DNA of 64,000 bases from CAZOAR01 sp964577985 (GTDB lineage Bacteria; Gemmatimonadota; CAZMKB01; CAZNLH01), in assembly GCA_964577985.1 (NCBI GenBank), contig CAZOAR010000010.1, positions 1-64,000 on the forward strand, written 5' to 3'. Every line of letters begins with the position of its first letter. Positions within the stretch are counted from its first letter, which is position 1. The position numbers and the translations under genes are program-made. Shown one piece after another: positions 35,224 to 45,208 of the stretch. The notes beneath the pieces are model-generated. The model made no database searches and was not told where the DNA came from. It saw nothing but the letters and a program-made list of their open reading frames with translations.

Positions 35224-36136
35224 AGGCAAGACCGAGCTTGGCGAGGTCATGAAGGCGGAGGGAGTCCGACTTGACGGCCTTGTGCGGCGCTGTTTCCCGG
35301 GCCGGGAGGATTCGGGTGACAGGGCAGGCAGAATGAAATATATAATGCTGTCCGGGGGGAAGAGGCTGCGACCATTGCTTGCTGTTCAGACATTTCGATC
35401 GGCCGGAGGAGAGGGTCGTAAGATATATCCGTTTGCCTTTCTCTGGGAGATTCTACACAACTTTTCTCTTGTGCATGACGATCTCCCTGTCATGGACGAC
35501 GACAGCCACAGGAGGGGAAAACCGACGCTGCACACGTTGTACGGGATGAACGCCGCGCTCCTCACCGGCATCGATTTACTCTGTTATACATTTGAACTTG
35601 CGCTCGATGCTGCGGGGGAGTATGAACTCTCTCCCCCGATGATCGAGAAGGTTTTGAACATCCTTACCGAAGCCGCCGGCTTCGAGGGGATGATAAAGGG
35701 ACAGATGATGGATCTGTACTGGGAAGGAAAGGATGCCGACGTGGGAACCGTCTCCACGATACACCGTTTGAAGACCGCCAGGATGATAGAAGGGCCGGTC
35801 GGCATGGGAGCGGTCCTGGCGGGTGTCACGGGGGAGAGGCTCGCAGCGGTTCGCGACTATGGGCTTCACCTGGGTCTCGCGTATCAGATCGCGGACGATC
35901 TCCTTGACTGTAGATCTGATTTTGAGAGGATGGGCAAGATGACGGGGCGCGACAAACTGCTGAAGAAGGCGACATTCCCTTCCCTGCTTGGCGAGCAGGA
36001 GTCGGAAGATCTGCTGAAGGACGAGATCATCAAGGCAAGAGAGGCTCTACTCCGGTCGGGCATGTGTAGTCTGTTCCTGGAGGGACTCCTTGACTTTATC
36101 CTCGAAAGGGGAACGGGGTGCGTGTCAGAGAATTGA
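35210..36136 (+). CDS. ispA: polyprenyl (farnesyl/geranylgeranyl) diphosphate synthase
   Basis: All-helical prenyltransferase of 308 aa that condenses isopentenyl diphosphate with allylic diphosphates. GGKRLRP is followed by the first Asp-rich motif in VHDDLPVMDDDSHRRGKPT (Asp90-98), then GFEGMIKGQMMDL and the second Asp-rich motif YQIADDLLD. The two residues between the first Asp pair and PVMDDD fit the bacterial farnesyl-type chain length, but product length is not certain. dxs follows 30 bp later, placing precursor supply and chain building in one operon. Confidence 0.92.
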   Translation: MAKPEGKTELGEVMKAEGVRLDGLVRRCFPGREDSGDRAGRMKYIMLSGGKRLRPLLAVQTFRSAGGEGRKIYPFAFLWEILHNFSLVHDDLPVMDDDSHRRGKPTLHTLYGMNAALLTGIDLLCYTFELALDAAGEYELSPPMIEKVLNILTEAAGFEGMIKGQMMDLYWEGKDADVGTVSTIHRLKTARMIEGPVGMGAVLAGVTGERLAAVRDYGLHLGLAYQIADDLLDCRSDFERMGKMTGRDKLLKKATFPSLLGEQESEDLLKDEIIKAREALLRSGMCSLFLEGLLDFILERGTGCVSEN

Positions 36137-36166
36137 TTCGAGACGAACCATCCATGAAGGGCCCGA

Positions 36167-38071
36167 ATGGGAGAAATACTTGATAAGATAAAGAGTCCCG
36201 CCGACATAAAGAGGTTGACGACGGAGGAACTCCGATTGTTGTGCGAGGAACTCAGAGAATATATAGTCTCTGTTGTGTCTGAGACCGGGGGGCACCTGGC
36301 GCCGAGCCTTGGTGTCGTCGAATTGACGGTCGCGCTGCACTATCTCTATGATACGCCCGAAGACATCATTGTCTGGGATGTGGGCCACCAGAGCTATGCT
36401 CACAAGATCCTGACCGGCAGGAAGGAGGCATTCAGAGGCCTTCGGCAGCTTGGCGGGCTTTGCGGTTTTCCGAATCGTGCCGAAAGCGAGTATGATCCTT
36501 TCGGTACGGGCCACGCAAGCACTTCTATCTCCGCTGCGCTCGGTTTCGCGGTGGCGAGGGACAGGATGAAGCGGAATAACAAGGTGATTGCCGTGGTCGG
36601 TGATGGAGCATTGACAGGTGGCCTCGCGTATGAAGGGCTAAATAACGCCGGGGCCGCGGGTACCGATATCACGGTTGTTCTCAACGACAACAAGATGTCC
36701 ATCTCTCCGAATGTCGGAGCGATATCCAGGTACCTGACCAGCATCATCACCAACCCTGTCTACAACAAGATTAAGAACGAGATATGGGGGCTGACGGGGA
36801 AACTGCCCACTATAGGGGACAGCGTCAGGATACTCGCGCGTCGCATGGAGGAGAGCCTGAAAACCTTCATAACGCCGGGTATGTTGTTTCAGCAGCTCGG
36901 GTTCAGATACCTTGGGCCGATAGACGGTCACGATCTTGACGAGCTGCTCAGCACCATCAGTACTGTCAGTGAGTTCCCCGGACCCAACTTCGTGCACGTA
37001 CTAACGACGAAGGGAAAGGGATACCCTCAGGCGGAGAAGGACTCTGCTCATTTCCATGGTGTCGGGTCTTTTTGCAAGGTGACCGGGAAGAGCAACGCCA
37101 GGAGCGTGGGGCGGTCATACACTCAAGTCTTCAGCGATTCGATCATGGAACTGGCGAGACAGGACAGCAGGATAGTAGCTGTGAGCGCGGCAATGCCGGC
37201 GGGAACAGGTCTCAAGAAGTTCAGAAAAGAATTTCCCGACAGGTTTTTTGATGTTGGAATCGCAGAAGCGCACGCCGTGACTTTTTCGGCTGGCCTTGCG
37301 GCATCGGGGCTCAAGCCCGTAGTTGCCATATACTCGACTTTTCTTCAGAGGGCGCTCGACCAGTTGATCCATGATGTCGCTCTGCAGTCGCTGCCTGTCG
37401 TGTTTGTTGTCGACAGGGCGGGACTGGTTGGAGAGGATGGGCCGACTCATCATGGCGTCTTCGACCTGTCCTACCTCTCCATGATTCCGAATTTCATCGT
37501 CTCCGCGCCGAAGGACGGTTTTGAACTCAATGATCTTCTCGTGACAGCACTCGAGCAGGGACAATCCCCCTTTGCGATACGATACCCGAGGGACAGCGCA
37601 GCCACGTTCGCAGAGGCTGGTCCGGTCGGCCGGCTCCCCGTGGGATCGTGGGAAGTTCTCCTGGGTGGCGGGGACGTTGTCCTCCTGGCGGTCGGATCGA
37701 TGGTGTGCGCGGCTCTTGATGCGGCCAGGATATTGCGAGACGCCGGTATAGAGGCTTGCGTGGTTAATTGTCGGTTTGTCAAACCCTTTGACGAGAGTCT
37801 TCTGAAGGATCTGGCAGGCCGTTATCATGATTTTGTCACCATTGAGGAGAATGTTTGCGTGAACGGGTTTGGAACGCAGGTAGGCTCCGTCCTTCACAGG
37901 TCGGGTGAGTTTAGCGGTCGAATCCGAAGCCTTGGTCTACCGAACCACTTCGTCCCGCAGGGACCCCGTAAGAATCTCCTCGATGTAGCAGGATTGTCGC
38001 CGGAGAAAATCGCCGACTATGTAATAAACTTCGTTGAAGACAAACGTGTCGAGCAGCCCGAAAAGAAGTAG
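36167..38071 (+). CDS. dxs: 1-deoxy-D-xylulose-5-phosphate synthase
   Basis: Thiamine diphosphate enzyme of 634 aa that starts the MEP isoprenoid pathway from pyruvate and glyceraldehyde 3-phosphate. The TPP motif GDGALTGGLAYEGLNNAG, the VWDVGHQSYAHKILTGR segment, and the DRAGLVGEDGPTHHG motif of the second domain are complete, and a transketolase C-terminal domain follows. Full family length. Confidence 0.96.
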   Translation: MGEILDKIKSPADIKRLTTEELRLLCEELREYIVSVVSETGGHLAPSLGVVELTVALHYLYDTPEDIIVWDVGHQSYAHKILTGRKEAFRGLRQLGGLCGFPNRAESEYDPFGTGHASTSISAALGFAVARDRMKRNNKVIAVVGDGALTGGLAYEGLNNAGAAGTDITVVLNDNKMSISPNVGAISRYLTSIITNPVYNKIKNEIWGLTGKLPTIGDSVRILARRMEESLKTFITPGMLFQQLGFRYLGPIDGHDLDELLSTISTVSEFPGPNFVHVLTTKGKGYPQAEKDSAHFHGVGSFCKVTGKSNARSVGRSYTQVFSDSIMELARQDSRIVAVSAAMPAGTGLKKFRKEFPDRFFDVGIAEAHAVTFSAGLAASGLKPVVAIYSTFLQRALDQLIHDVALQSLPVVFVVDRAGLVGEDGPTHHGVFDLSYLSMIPNFIVSAPKDGFELNDLLVTALEQGQSPFAIRYPRDSAATFAEAGPVGRLPVGSWEVLLGGGDVVLLAVGSMVCAALDAARILRDAGIEACVVNCRFVKPFDESLLKDLAGRYHDFVTIEENVCVNGFGTQVGSVLHRSGEFSGRIRSLGLPNHFVPQGPRKNLLDVAGLSPEKIADYVINFVEDKRVEQPEKK

Positions 38072-38152
38072 CGGTTCCGGCACCTTTGTATCTGTCACCT
38101 GTTTGTTTATTTTCCAACCAGATAGAGCCTTTACGGTGGAAGGATGCGACGG

Positions 38153-39040
38153 ATGAGGCTTGGAATAATAGCTAATTTCAGCCATAATAAGACGCCTGTC
38201 GTCGTAAAGGAGTTGCTTGAGTGGTGCGACGCGACGGGGGTTGAGGTGGTCGTGAGCAGAGAGCTTCGCCGGAGGATCGGCGAGAGATATTCTGCCTTCA
38301 GATCAGAAGATCGAGTGGACGAGGATGTGGACATAGTTGCGGTCCTGGGGGGTGATGGTACTCTTCTGTCCGCAGCTCGCAGGGTAGGATCCTCTGGAAT
38401 ACCGATATTCGGTATTAATCTCGGAGGCCTCGGCTTCCTGACCACTTCACCGCTCAGTGAGCTTCTGCCCAGCCTCGAGCATATAATCAGTGGCGACTAC
38501 ACGGTGGAAGACAGGATGGTCCTCAAGGTCGAGGCGTTTGGAGAAGGAGGAGAAAGGCACCTTCTTTACGGTCTGAACGATGTGGTGATAAGCAAGGGCG
38601 CGTTCTCCAGGATTATTGATCTCACTGTGCACGTGGGTAAGGAAGAGGTCGGCGTTTTCAAGGCGGATGGCATCATCGTGGCGACTCCTACAGGGTCGAC
38701 CGCCTATTCCATGTCCGCCGGAGGGCCGATAGTATCTCCGACAATGGAGGTCATTCTGGTAACGCCGATATGTCCGCACACCCTCGCTGTGAGGCCGTTT
38801 GTTATACAGAATGACCGCCCGGTGATGGTAGATATCGGAGAGAAAACAAGGGACGTAATGCTCACTGTGGATGGCCAGGTGGGTAAACCTCTGGATGTCA
38901 GACGAAGCGTTGTGGTGTCCAGGGCAGAATATAACATAGGACTGGTGAGACCATCGGGCACGACCTTCTTCTCATTGCTGCAGAGCAGACTGAAATGGGT
39001 GGCCCGCGCGGAAGAACCGCCGGGGGATGAACCTTGCTGA
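38153..39040 (+). CDS. nadK: NAD kinase
   Basis: ATP-NAD kinase of about 295 aa that makes NADP. GGDGT (66-70) is followed by GINLGGLGFLT, LNDVVISKGAFSR, and TPTGSTAYSMSAGGPIVSP. The ATG at 38153 has GGTGGAAGG about 9 nt upstream. The ATG three codons earlier would sit directly on that Shine-Dalgarno. It overlaps recN by 7 bp, the order ispA-dxs-nadK-recN being widespread. Confidence 0.94.
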   Translation: MRLGIIANFSHNKTPVVVKELLEWCDATGVEVVVSRELRRRIGERYSAFRSEDRVDEDVDIVAVLGGDGTLLSAARRVGSSGIPIFGINLGGLGFLTTSPLSELLPSLEHIISGDYTVEDRMVLKVEAFGEGGERHLLYGLNDVVISKGAFSRIIDLTVHVGKEEVGVFKADGIIVATPTGSTAYSMSAGGPIVSPTMEVILVTPICPHTLAVRPFVIQNDRPVMVDIGEKTRDVMLTVDGQVGKPLDVRRSVVVSRAEYNIGLVRPSGTTFFSLLQSRLKWVARAEEPPGDEPC

Positions 39041-40725
39041 AAGCCCTCCACATAGAGAATTTTGCCATAATGAAGAACCTCGAGGTGGAGTTCCAGGCGG
39101 GATTGAACGTATTGACGGGCGAAACCGGTTCAGGGAAATCAATCGTTGTGGATGCTATCTCGATGCTGATGGGTGAACCGGCGTCGACGCTGAAAATAAG
39201 GACAGGATCAGAAAAGGCGGTCGTCGAGGGACTATTCGAGATCGATCCGGGTTCACAGGAACTCAGGGAGAAGATCACAGGGATGGGCCTCGATGATCCC
39301 CTCGGCGACCTGATAATTAGAAGAGACATATACGCCTCCGGGACGGGACGCTGCTATATCAACGGGAGGATGTCCAACTCGTCGAGCCTTTCCGGGATAG
39401 GGGCATACCTGTGCGATATACACGGACAGCACCAGCACCAGGCCCTGCTCAGGGAGTCGAGCCAGCTTGACATGCTGGACGAGTTTTCCGGCGCGGACGA
39501 CTTGCGACGTGAAGTCGGACGGCTCTACGGGGAAATGAAAGAGCTCGAGGAGAGACTCGCTCTACTCAGAGAAAGCAGTGAAGAACGGAGAAAGAAGACA
39601 GGCGACCTGAGGTACGCGATTGATGAGATAGAAAGAGCGTGCCTCGAGCGCGGCGAGGAGGAAACCCTCGACAACGAGATCAGGATAGCACGAAACCTGG
39701 AAGCTCTTCACTCGCTATTCGGGAGGATCATGGGGAGATTGTGTCGCGAGGATGGTTCGGTAGTCGAATCACTCGGGCTTTCTCTCAAGGAAATGGAGGA
39801 GGCGAGGCACATAGACTCGCGTCTGTCGGAGGAGGTCGAAATCACGGAAGGATGTTACTTTCAGCTGGAGGAATTGACCGGGAGGTTGAGAGGTTACATG
39901 GACGGGCTTGTCTATGACGCGAATCGTCACGAGGAGCTTGTCGGCCGGAAAGCACTTATCCAGGACCTCAAGAAGAAATATGGTTCTGACATTGACGACA
40001 TACTTGAATTCCAAGAGAGGGCTACCCGAGAACTGGGGTCCATGGAAGAGGAATCGGTGGGTATAGATGAGCTGAGCGCGCGACACAGGGAGGTGGGAAT
40101 CAGTCTCCACGAGAGCGCGCGGAAGTTGACCGGGCTGAGGAGGGTGGGGGCTGAACGGATGGAGAGAGAAGTCTTGAGAGGGCTCGAGGACCTTGGGATG
40201 GACAAGGCATCGTTCAAGATATGTTTTACGCACGCCGATGGAGGCGAGACAGGCAGAACAGGTGCCGAGGGGGTCTCTTTTCTCATATCAACCAATCCTG
40301 GTGAAGATGTCAGGCCGCTGTCGGATGTCGTTTCCGGGGGTGAGCTTTCGCGTATCATGCTCGTTCTGCGCGCGCTGCAGGCGAGCAAGGACCGGGTGCT
40401 GACACTTGTCTTTGATGAGGTTGATACGGGAATCGGTGGCAACGTTGCTCACGCGGTAGGTGACAGGCTGCTGGATGTTTCGCGGGACAGGCAGGTGTTC
40501 GTTATTACTCATCTGCCTCAGATTGCCGCGCGCGCTCGACACCACTACTCCGTCAGGAAGAGCAGTGCCGGCGGTCGCCCCGAGGTCCGTATCGCAGAAC
40601 TGGACGCCGACGGGAGGGTGGAAGAAATTGTCAGGATGCTGGGGGGGAAGATTGAGAGCGACGCATCGAGGAGACACGCCGCAGAACTGCTCGGAATCTC
40701 AGGGGATTACGCCCCGGGAGGATAG
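39034..40725 (+). CDS. recN: DNA repair protein RecN
   Basis: SMC-like ATPase of 563 aa for double-strand break repair. Walker A is GETGSGKS (29-36). A long coiled coil (~160-370) separates it from the signature VSGGELSRIMLVLRAL, Walker B TLVFDEVDTGIGG and the ITHLPQIAA switch. The start is TTG inside the 3' end of nadK. The C-terminus is normal for the family. Confidence 0.95.
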   Translation: MLKALHIENFAIMKNLEVEFQAGLNVLTGETGSGKSIVVDAISMLMGEPASTLKIRTGSEKAVVEGLFEIDPGSQELREKITGMGLDDPLGDLIIRRDIYASGTGRCYINGRMSNSSSLSGIGAYLCDIHGQHQHQALLRESSQLDMLDEFSGADDLRREVGRLYGEMKELEERLALLRESSEERRKKTGDLRYAIDEIERACLERGEEETLDNEIRIARNLEALHSLFGRIMGRLCREDGSVVESLGLSLKEMEEARHIDSRLSEEVEITEGCYFQLEELTGRLRGYMDGLVYDANRHEELVGRKALIQDLKKKYGSDIDDILEFQERATRELGSMEEESVGIDELSARHREVGISLHESARKLTGLRRVGAERMEREVLRGLEDLGMDKASFKICFTHADGGETGRTGAEGVSFLISTNPGEDVRPLSDVVSGGELSRIMLVLRALQASKDRVLTLVFDEVDTGIGGNVAHAVGDRLLDVSRDRQVFVITHLPQIAARARHHYSVRKSSAGGRPEVRIAELDADGRVEEIVRMLGGKIESDASRRHAAELLGISGDYAPGG

Positions 40726-40726
40726 A

Positions 40727-41350
40727 ATGATGGGCATAATGACCAGGGCAAATCATATCCGCGAGCTGGGTGTGTGGACCGTCTCCAATTTCCTCTCGAT
40801 ACTGAGGGTTCTCCTCCTGCCATTCATATATCACTATCTGAAGACCGGTGTCGAGCATGACAACACCATCGCGGTCTCTCTGATGTCCGTGGCGGTTGTG
40901 TCGGACATCCTGGACGGAATTATAGCGAGAAGGATGGGCGCGGAATCGAGCATGGGGAAGATCCTGGATCCCCTCGCCGACAAGATATGTATCGGAACGA
41001 TGATCGTGATACTTGTCTTTCTCAGGGGATTTCCGATCTGGCTGGTATCGATAATCATATTGAGGGATGCGCTGGTTGTGCTCAGTGCTCTCATACTGAT
41101 TCGGAAGAGGAGGATAGTTCTCTCTTCCAACTGGCTCGGCAAGGCCACAACTATCATGATGGCCGCACTGATTCTGGCGTATACAATGGAGTGGTCTTTC
41201 TCCTATCCCTTCCTGGTCACGGTTGGATTACTCTTTATGTGTGCTTCCATGGTGAGTTATGGCACCACAATGGTCCATTACTTCTTCTCCCATGACAGGA
41301 GAAACCCGGGCTGCAATGACGCAGGGAGCGGGACCGTCCCGCCGGAGTGA
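40727..41350 (+). CDS. CDP-alcohol phosphatidyltransferase (PgsA-like)
   Basis: Membrane enzyme of 207 aa with the CDP-alcohol phosphotransferase signature running from D60 (SDILDGIIARR) through GKILDPLADK, and about five hydrophobic helices. Phosphatidylglycerophosphate synthase is the most likely activity, with cardiolipin-synthase-type or inositol-type homologues as alternatives. GGAGG lies 5 nt before the first of two tandem ATGs, one base after the recN stop. The longer in-frame extension upstream lies within recN and is not used. Confidence 0.85.
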   Translation: MMGIMTRANHIRELGVWTVSNFLSILRVLLLPFIYHYLKTGVEHDNTIAVSLMSVAVVSDILDGIIARRMGAESSMGKILDPLADKICIGTMIVILVFLRGFPIWLVSIIILRDALVVLSALILIRKRRIVLSSNWLGKATTIMMAALILAYTMEWSFSYPFLVTVGLLFMCASMVSYGTTMVHYFFSHDRRNPGCNDAGSGTVPPE

Positions 41351-41353
41351 GAG

Positions 41354-42877
41354 ATGCATCCCTTTTCCGGGAATCGAAAACGCGTGATGACAGGTGGCAC
41401 GAAGAGCAGGCTCAAGATAGTATTTGTATCCTCTGAAGTCGATCCACTGGCTAAGACGGGAGGATTAGCCGACGTTGCCGGAGCTCTTCCGGCGGCACTC
41501 GCTGATCTCGGGCATGATGTTACGGTCATTCTCCCCGCCTACTACGCGATTGACAGGGCAAAGTATCCGCTGCTTTCGAAGCCTGGCGCCATCGAAGTGC
41601 CTGTGGGGGGTAAGTCGGAGTGGGGTGGGCTCCTGACGTCGAACGTGCTCCCGGGTGTAACGGTCTATCTGGTCGATCATCCGGGCTACTTTGGCAGAAA
41701 GGGATTGTACGGGGAAGGAGGCATCGATTATCGGGACAACGACGAACGATTCGCGTTTTTCTCGAGGGCGATTGTGGAACTCATTCGGCGAGAGAAAGAG
41801 CCCCCGGATATAATACATTGTAATGACTGGCAAACGGCGCTGGTACCCGTCTACAGCAGATCGCTATATGCAGATGACCCGATCCTCGATCGGAGTCGGG
41901 TTGTCTTTACGATCCATAACATGGCGTATCAGGGCCTCTTCACTCGGGATGCCCTGGCGAGAATTGATCTGCCCCGGAACTTGTTTGCGACGGAAGAAGG
42001 GCTCGAGTTTTATGGCGGTATATCGTTCCTGAAGGGTGGAATAATTTTCTCTGACCTGATTACCACGGTAAGTCCCACATACAGCAGGGAGATACAGACC
42101 GCTGAATACGGGAACGGTCTGCAGGGCGTACTGAGTAATCGCTCCGACAGTCTCCACGGCGTCCTGAACGGCATAGACGTCCTCGAGTGGAATCCCGCCA
42201 TCGACGCCTGCCTGCCATGCAGGATTCTTCCCGGATCGTGGAGGGAGAAAGACGAGGCGAAAAGAGCCTTGATGGAGAAATGCGGTCTCAAGTACAGCAA
42301 AGATTCACCCGTTATCGGCGTCGTTTCGAGACTGGCGGGACAGAAAGGCTTTGACCTGGTCGCAGGCGCTTGCGAAAGGATGATGAAGGCGGATGTGAGT
42401 TTTGTGATACTCGGGGTGGGCGAGAAGAGATATGAGAGATTTTTTCTGAAGATGATGGGGGAGTACCCGGAAAGGGTCTCTGTCAATCTGGCATTTGACA
42501 ACAGGCTCGCTCACATGATTTATGGGGGAAGTGACATATTCCTGATGCCGTCCCGATACGAGCCGTGTGGTCTTGGACAGATGATAGCCATGCGATACGG
42601 CACGGTCCCGCTGGCGAGGAAGACGGGAGGCCTGGCTGATACGATTCGCGATCAGGATGGAGCGCGTAACGGGTTTCTTTTCAGAAGTTATCAGGCGAAT
42701 GCCCTGCTTCGTGCTTTTTACCGGGCACTGAAGGCATTCCAGGATAAGCGGAGATGGCACGAGATAATGCGCAACGGCATGGAAGGAGATTATTCGTGGA
42801 GTGCATCAGGCCGCAGGTATGTTGAGTTGTATGAAAGCACGATTGCCAGGCGACGATCTCAGGAGGTGATGATTTGA
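41354..42877 (+). CDS. glgA: glycogen synthase (ADP-glucose)
   Basis: GT5 enzyme of 507 aa that extends alpha-1,4-glucan from ADP-glucose. KTGGLADVAGALPAAL (from K34) binds the nucleotide sugar. HCNDWQTALVP, FTIHNMAYQG, VLNGIDVLEWNPAID and PSRYEPCGLGQMIAMRYGT are typical of bacterial GlgA. GGAG lies 7 nt before the ATG. Its stop overlaps the heptose kinase TTG start, although the pathways differ. Together with the phosphorylase at 9.7 kb it supports glycogen cycling. Confidence 0.95.
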   Translation: MHPFSGNRKRVMTGGTKSRLKIVFVSSEVDPLAKTGGLADVAGALPAALADLGHDVTVILPAYYAIDRAKYPLLSKPGAIEVPVGGKSEWGGLLTSNVLPGVTVYLVDHPGYFGRKGLYGEGGIDYRDNDERFAFFSRAIVELIRREKEPPDIIHCNDWQTALVPVYSRSLYADDPILDRSRVVFTIHNMAYQGLFTRDALARIDLPRNLFATEEGLEFYGGISFLKGGIIFSDLITTVSPTYSREIQTAEYGNGLQGVLSNRSDSLHGVLNGIDVLEWNPAIDACLPCRILPGSWREKDEAKRALMEKCGLKYSKDSPVIGVVSRLAGQKGFDLVAGACERMMKADVSFVILGVGEKRYERFFLKMMGEYPERVSVNLAFDNRLAHMIYGGSDIFLMPSRYEPCGLGQMIAMRYGTVPLARKTGGLADTIRDQDGARNGFLFRSYQANALLRAFYRALKAFQDKRRWHEIMRNGMEGDYSWSASGRRYVELYESTIARRRSQEVMI

Positions 42878-43905
42878 ACGTTGAGACTTCTTATCCTGTC
42901 ACGTCTATTGCGCATGATAGAGCAAGGGAGATATTCGAGAGATTCAAGTCCACCACGGTCCTGGTCCTTGGGGACGTAATGCTTGATGTCTACGTGTGGG
43001 GATCCGTCGATAGAATCTCTCCGGAGGCGCCCGTACCGGTAATGAAGGTCACCGACGAATCGGTGATGTTCGGAGGGGCGGCTAACGTGGCGGCGAACAT
43101 AGCGGCACTCGGAGGTATCCCCGTGCTTGCCGGCGTGGTAGGTGACGACGAAGCGGGTCGTGACCTGAAAGCGCGACTCTCGGCGATCGGTCTCAGGACG
43201 GATTGTATCGTCCTCGACAATTCACGCCCCACGACGCGCAAGACCAGGGTCCTGGCGAACCAGCAGCAAATCGTGAGGGTAGACAGGGAAAGAAATGACG
43301 ATATCAGCGAAAGTGTGGCGGAAAAACTCGTAAGGGCAGTTGGGGAGGCGCTGACCTCTTCGGACGCATTGCTCCTCCAGGATTATAACAAGGGAGTCCT
43401 TACTACCCGTGTAATAGAGTCCGCTGTCTCGGCGGCCAGGCAGGAGAAGAAGATAATAACCGTCGATCCCAAGTACCGTAACTTCTTCGAGTACCGCGGC
43501 GTGACGCTCTTCAAGCCCAATGTCAGAGAGATGGAATACGCTTTCGGGGCTTCCGAAGAGAACGACCGGCGTCCGGAGAAGATGATGGAGGATCTGAGAA
43601 AACGGATAGACAGCCGCTTTCTGCTCCTGACATGCGGTGAGAGCGGAATGGTGCTGCTTTCGGATGATGGCGGTATTTCGAGAATACCGGCTGTCTGCCG
43701 GGAAGTCTACGATGTTTCGGGTGCGGGAGACACCGTCATCAGCACCGTGACCCTTGGTCTGGCGTCAGGTGCTACAGCACTTGAAAGCGCCATACTTGCA
43801 AACTTTGCGGCGGGTGTTGAAATCCAGAGAAGTGGCGCGAGGACTGTCAGCCAGGAGGATGTCGTGACGGCTATGCAAAGATACGGAGGAACCATTGAAC
43901 AGTAA
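42874..43905 (+). CDS. rfaE1: D-glycero-beta-D-manno-heptose-7-phosphate kinase
   Basis: PfkB-family kinase of 343 aa for ADP-heptose synthesis (LPS inner core). GDVMLDVYVWGSVDRISPEA, GGAANVAANIAALGG and DVSGAGDTVIS with the catalytic Asp are diagnostic of the HldE kinase half. TTG start 3 nt after AGGAGGTGA, overlapping glgA by 4 bp. In enterobacteria this is fused to the adenylyltransferase. Here the two are separate, overlapping genes. Confidence 0.93.
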   Translation: MNVETSYPVTSIAHDRAREIFERFKSTTVLVLGDVMLDVYVWGSVDRISPEAPVPVMKVTDESVMFGGAANVAANIAALGGIPVLAGVVGDDEAGRDLKARLSAIGLRTDCIVLDNSRPTTRKTRVLANQQQIVRVDRERNDDISESVAEKLVRAVGEALTSSDALLLQDYNKGVLTTRVIESAVSAARQEKKIITVDPKYRNFFEYRGVTLFKPNVREMEYAFGASEENDRRPEKMMEDLRKRIDSRFLLLTCGESGMVLLSDDGGISRIPAVCREVYDVSGAGDTVISTVTLGLASGATALESAILANFAAGVEIQRSGARTVSQEDVVTAMQRYGGTIEQ

Positions 43906-44416
43906 GGAATGCAGTGGCCCTGCAGGCGTCCTGTCTCTCGATGACGCGATCGAGTGGAGACGAAAAGCGGGACGGGACGGGAAAAGAGTGGTATTTACCA
44001 ACGGATGTTTCGATCTGCTTCACAGGGGTCATGTAGTCCTTCTCCAGAAAGCGCGCAGCCTCGGAGACTGTCTCATCACGGGGCTGAACTCGGATGATTC
44101 TGTCCGCCGATTGAAGGGACAAGGAAGACCCCGCGTGGGACAGGAAGACCGGGCGTTTGTCCTGTCAAGCCTGAGGTGTGTTGATTGCGTGGTCGTCTTC
44201 GAGGAAGATACTCCCCTCAGGATTATAGAGCTTTTGAGGCCCGACATCCTCGTCAAGGGGGGCGACTACACAGTGGATGAGGTAGTAGGCAAGGATGCCG
44301 TTGTGAGGGAAGGAGGGCGCGTGGTTATTGTGCCTTATGTCGAAGGTTGTTCCACTTCCGCTCTTCTCGGGGACATCCGGCATCATCCCCGAACGCCTGA
44401 TCTGGAAGGGGATTGA
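43895..44416 (+). CDS. rfaE2: D-glycero-beta-D-manno-heptose 1-phosphate adenylyltransferase
   Basis: Nucleotidyltransferase of 173 aa that makes ADP-heptose. FTNGCFDLLHRGHVVLL carries the HxGH motif (H43, H46), and GLNSDDSVRRLKG and ILVKGGDYTVDEVVG match the second half of HldE. TTG start 5 nt after GGAGG, overlapping the kinase by 11 bp. Its presence means the cell makes heptose-containing lipopolysaccharide or S-layer sugar. Confidence 0.93.
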   Translation: MNSKECSGPAGVLSLDDAIEWRRKAGRDGKRVVFTNGCFDLLHRGHVVLLQKARSLGDCLITGLNSDDSVRRLKGQGRPRVGQEDRAFVLSSLRCVDCVVVFEEDTPLRIIELLRPDILVKGGDYTVDEVVGKDAVVREGGRVVIVPYVEGCSTSALLGDIRHHPRTPDLEGD

Positions 44417-44467
44417 GACCGTTCCTATTTTACTGTTTGTCAAGTGATATATGAAAGGTGGTCAAGG

Positions 44468-45208
44468 GTGAAAGGCGGAAAAAAGACAGAGCGAATTGAC
44501 GGAAGGGGGCCGTCTGTTCTCAGGCCTGTTACCTTCGAGAGGCAGTATATCGATAATCCATACAGCTCCTGTCTCGTCAGGATGGGCAGGACGACCGTGC
44601 TCTGCACTGTAAGCGTGGTGGATGATGTGCCCCAGTTCCTCCGTGGCAGGAATTCTGGCTGGGTTACCGCGGAATACTCGATGCTTCCCGGCAGCGGCAC
44701 AACGAGAAGCATCCGGGAAAGAAACCGGGGAGCAGCTTCTGGAAGGACACTCGAGATTCAGCGTGTGATTGGCAGATCACTCCGAGCGGTAACAGATCTG
44801 AAACTCCTCGGACAGAGGACCCTCTGGGTAGATTGTGACGTGCTGCAAGCGGACGGGGGTACAAGGACCGCGTCCATAAACGGAGCGTCGGTTGCGCTTT
44901 ACGACGCTTTCGAAAAAATGCGGCGGGAGAAATTGATAAAGGTGTCGCCAATGAGCGATCTTGTGGGGGCCGTGAGCGTCGGGATAATCTCTAACTTCCC
45001 TCTACTCGACCTCTCGTACGAGGAGGATTCCAGAGCGGATGTGGATCTGAACCTGGTCGTGACGGAGTCCGGGAGTCTGGTAGAGATCCAGGGGACGGCG
45101 GAGGGCGAGGTCTTCAGCAGGGAGGATCTCGAGACATTCCTGGAGCTCGGAGAGAAAGGTGTAAAAGAGATAATTACTATTCAGAGAGAGAGTCTGAATG
45201 ACGATTGA
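44468..45208 (+). CDS. rph: ribonuclease PH
   Basis: Phosphorolytic 3'-exoribonuclease of about 246 aa that trims tRNA 3' ends. RIDGRGPSVLRPVTFERQYI, GWVTAEYSMLPGS, EIQRVIGRSLRAV and DLSYEEDSRADVDLNLV are family hallmarks. I choose GTG at 44468, which has AAGGTGG upstream. A GTG at 44444 would add eight residues. It overlaps rdgB by 11 bp. Confidence 0.95.
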   Translation: MKGGKKTERIDGRGPSVLRPVTFERQYIDNPYSSCLVRMGRTTVLCTVSVVDDVPQFLRGRNSGWVTAEYSMLPGSGTTRSIRERNRGAASGRTLEIQRVIGRSLRAVTDLKLLGQRTLWVDCDVLQADGGTRTASINGASVALYDAFEKMRREKLIKVSPMSDLVGAVSVGIISNFPLLDLSYEEDSRADVDLNLVVTESGSLVEIQGTAEGEVFSREDLETFLELGEKGVKEIITIQRESLNDD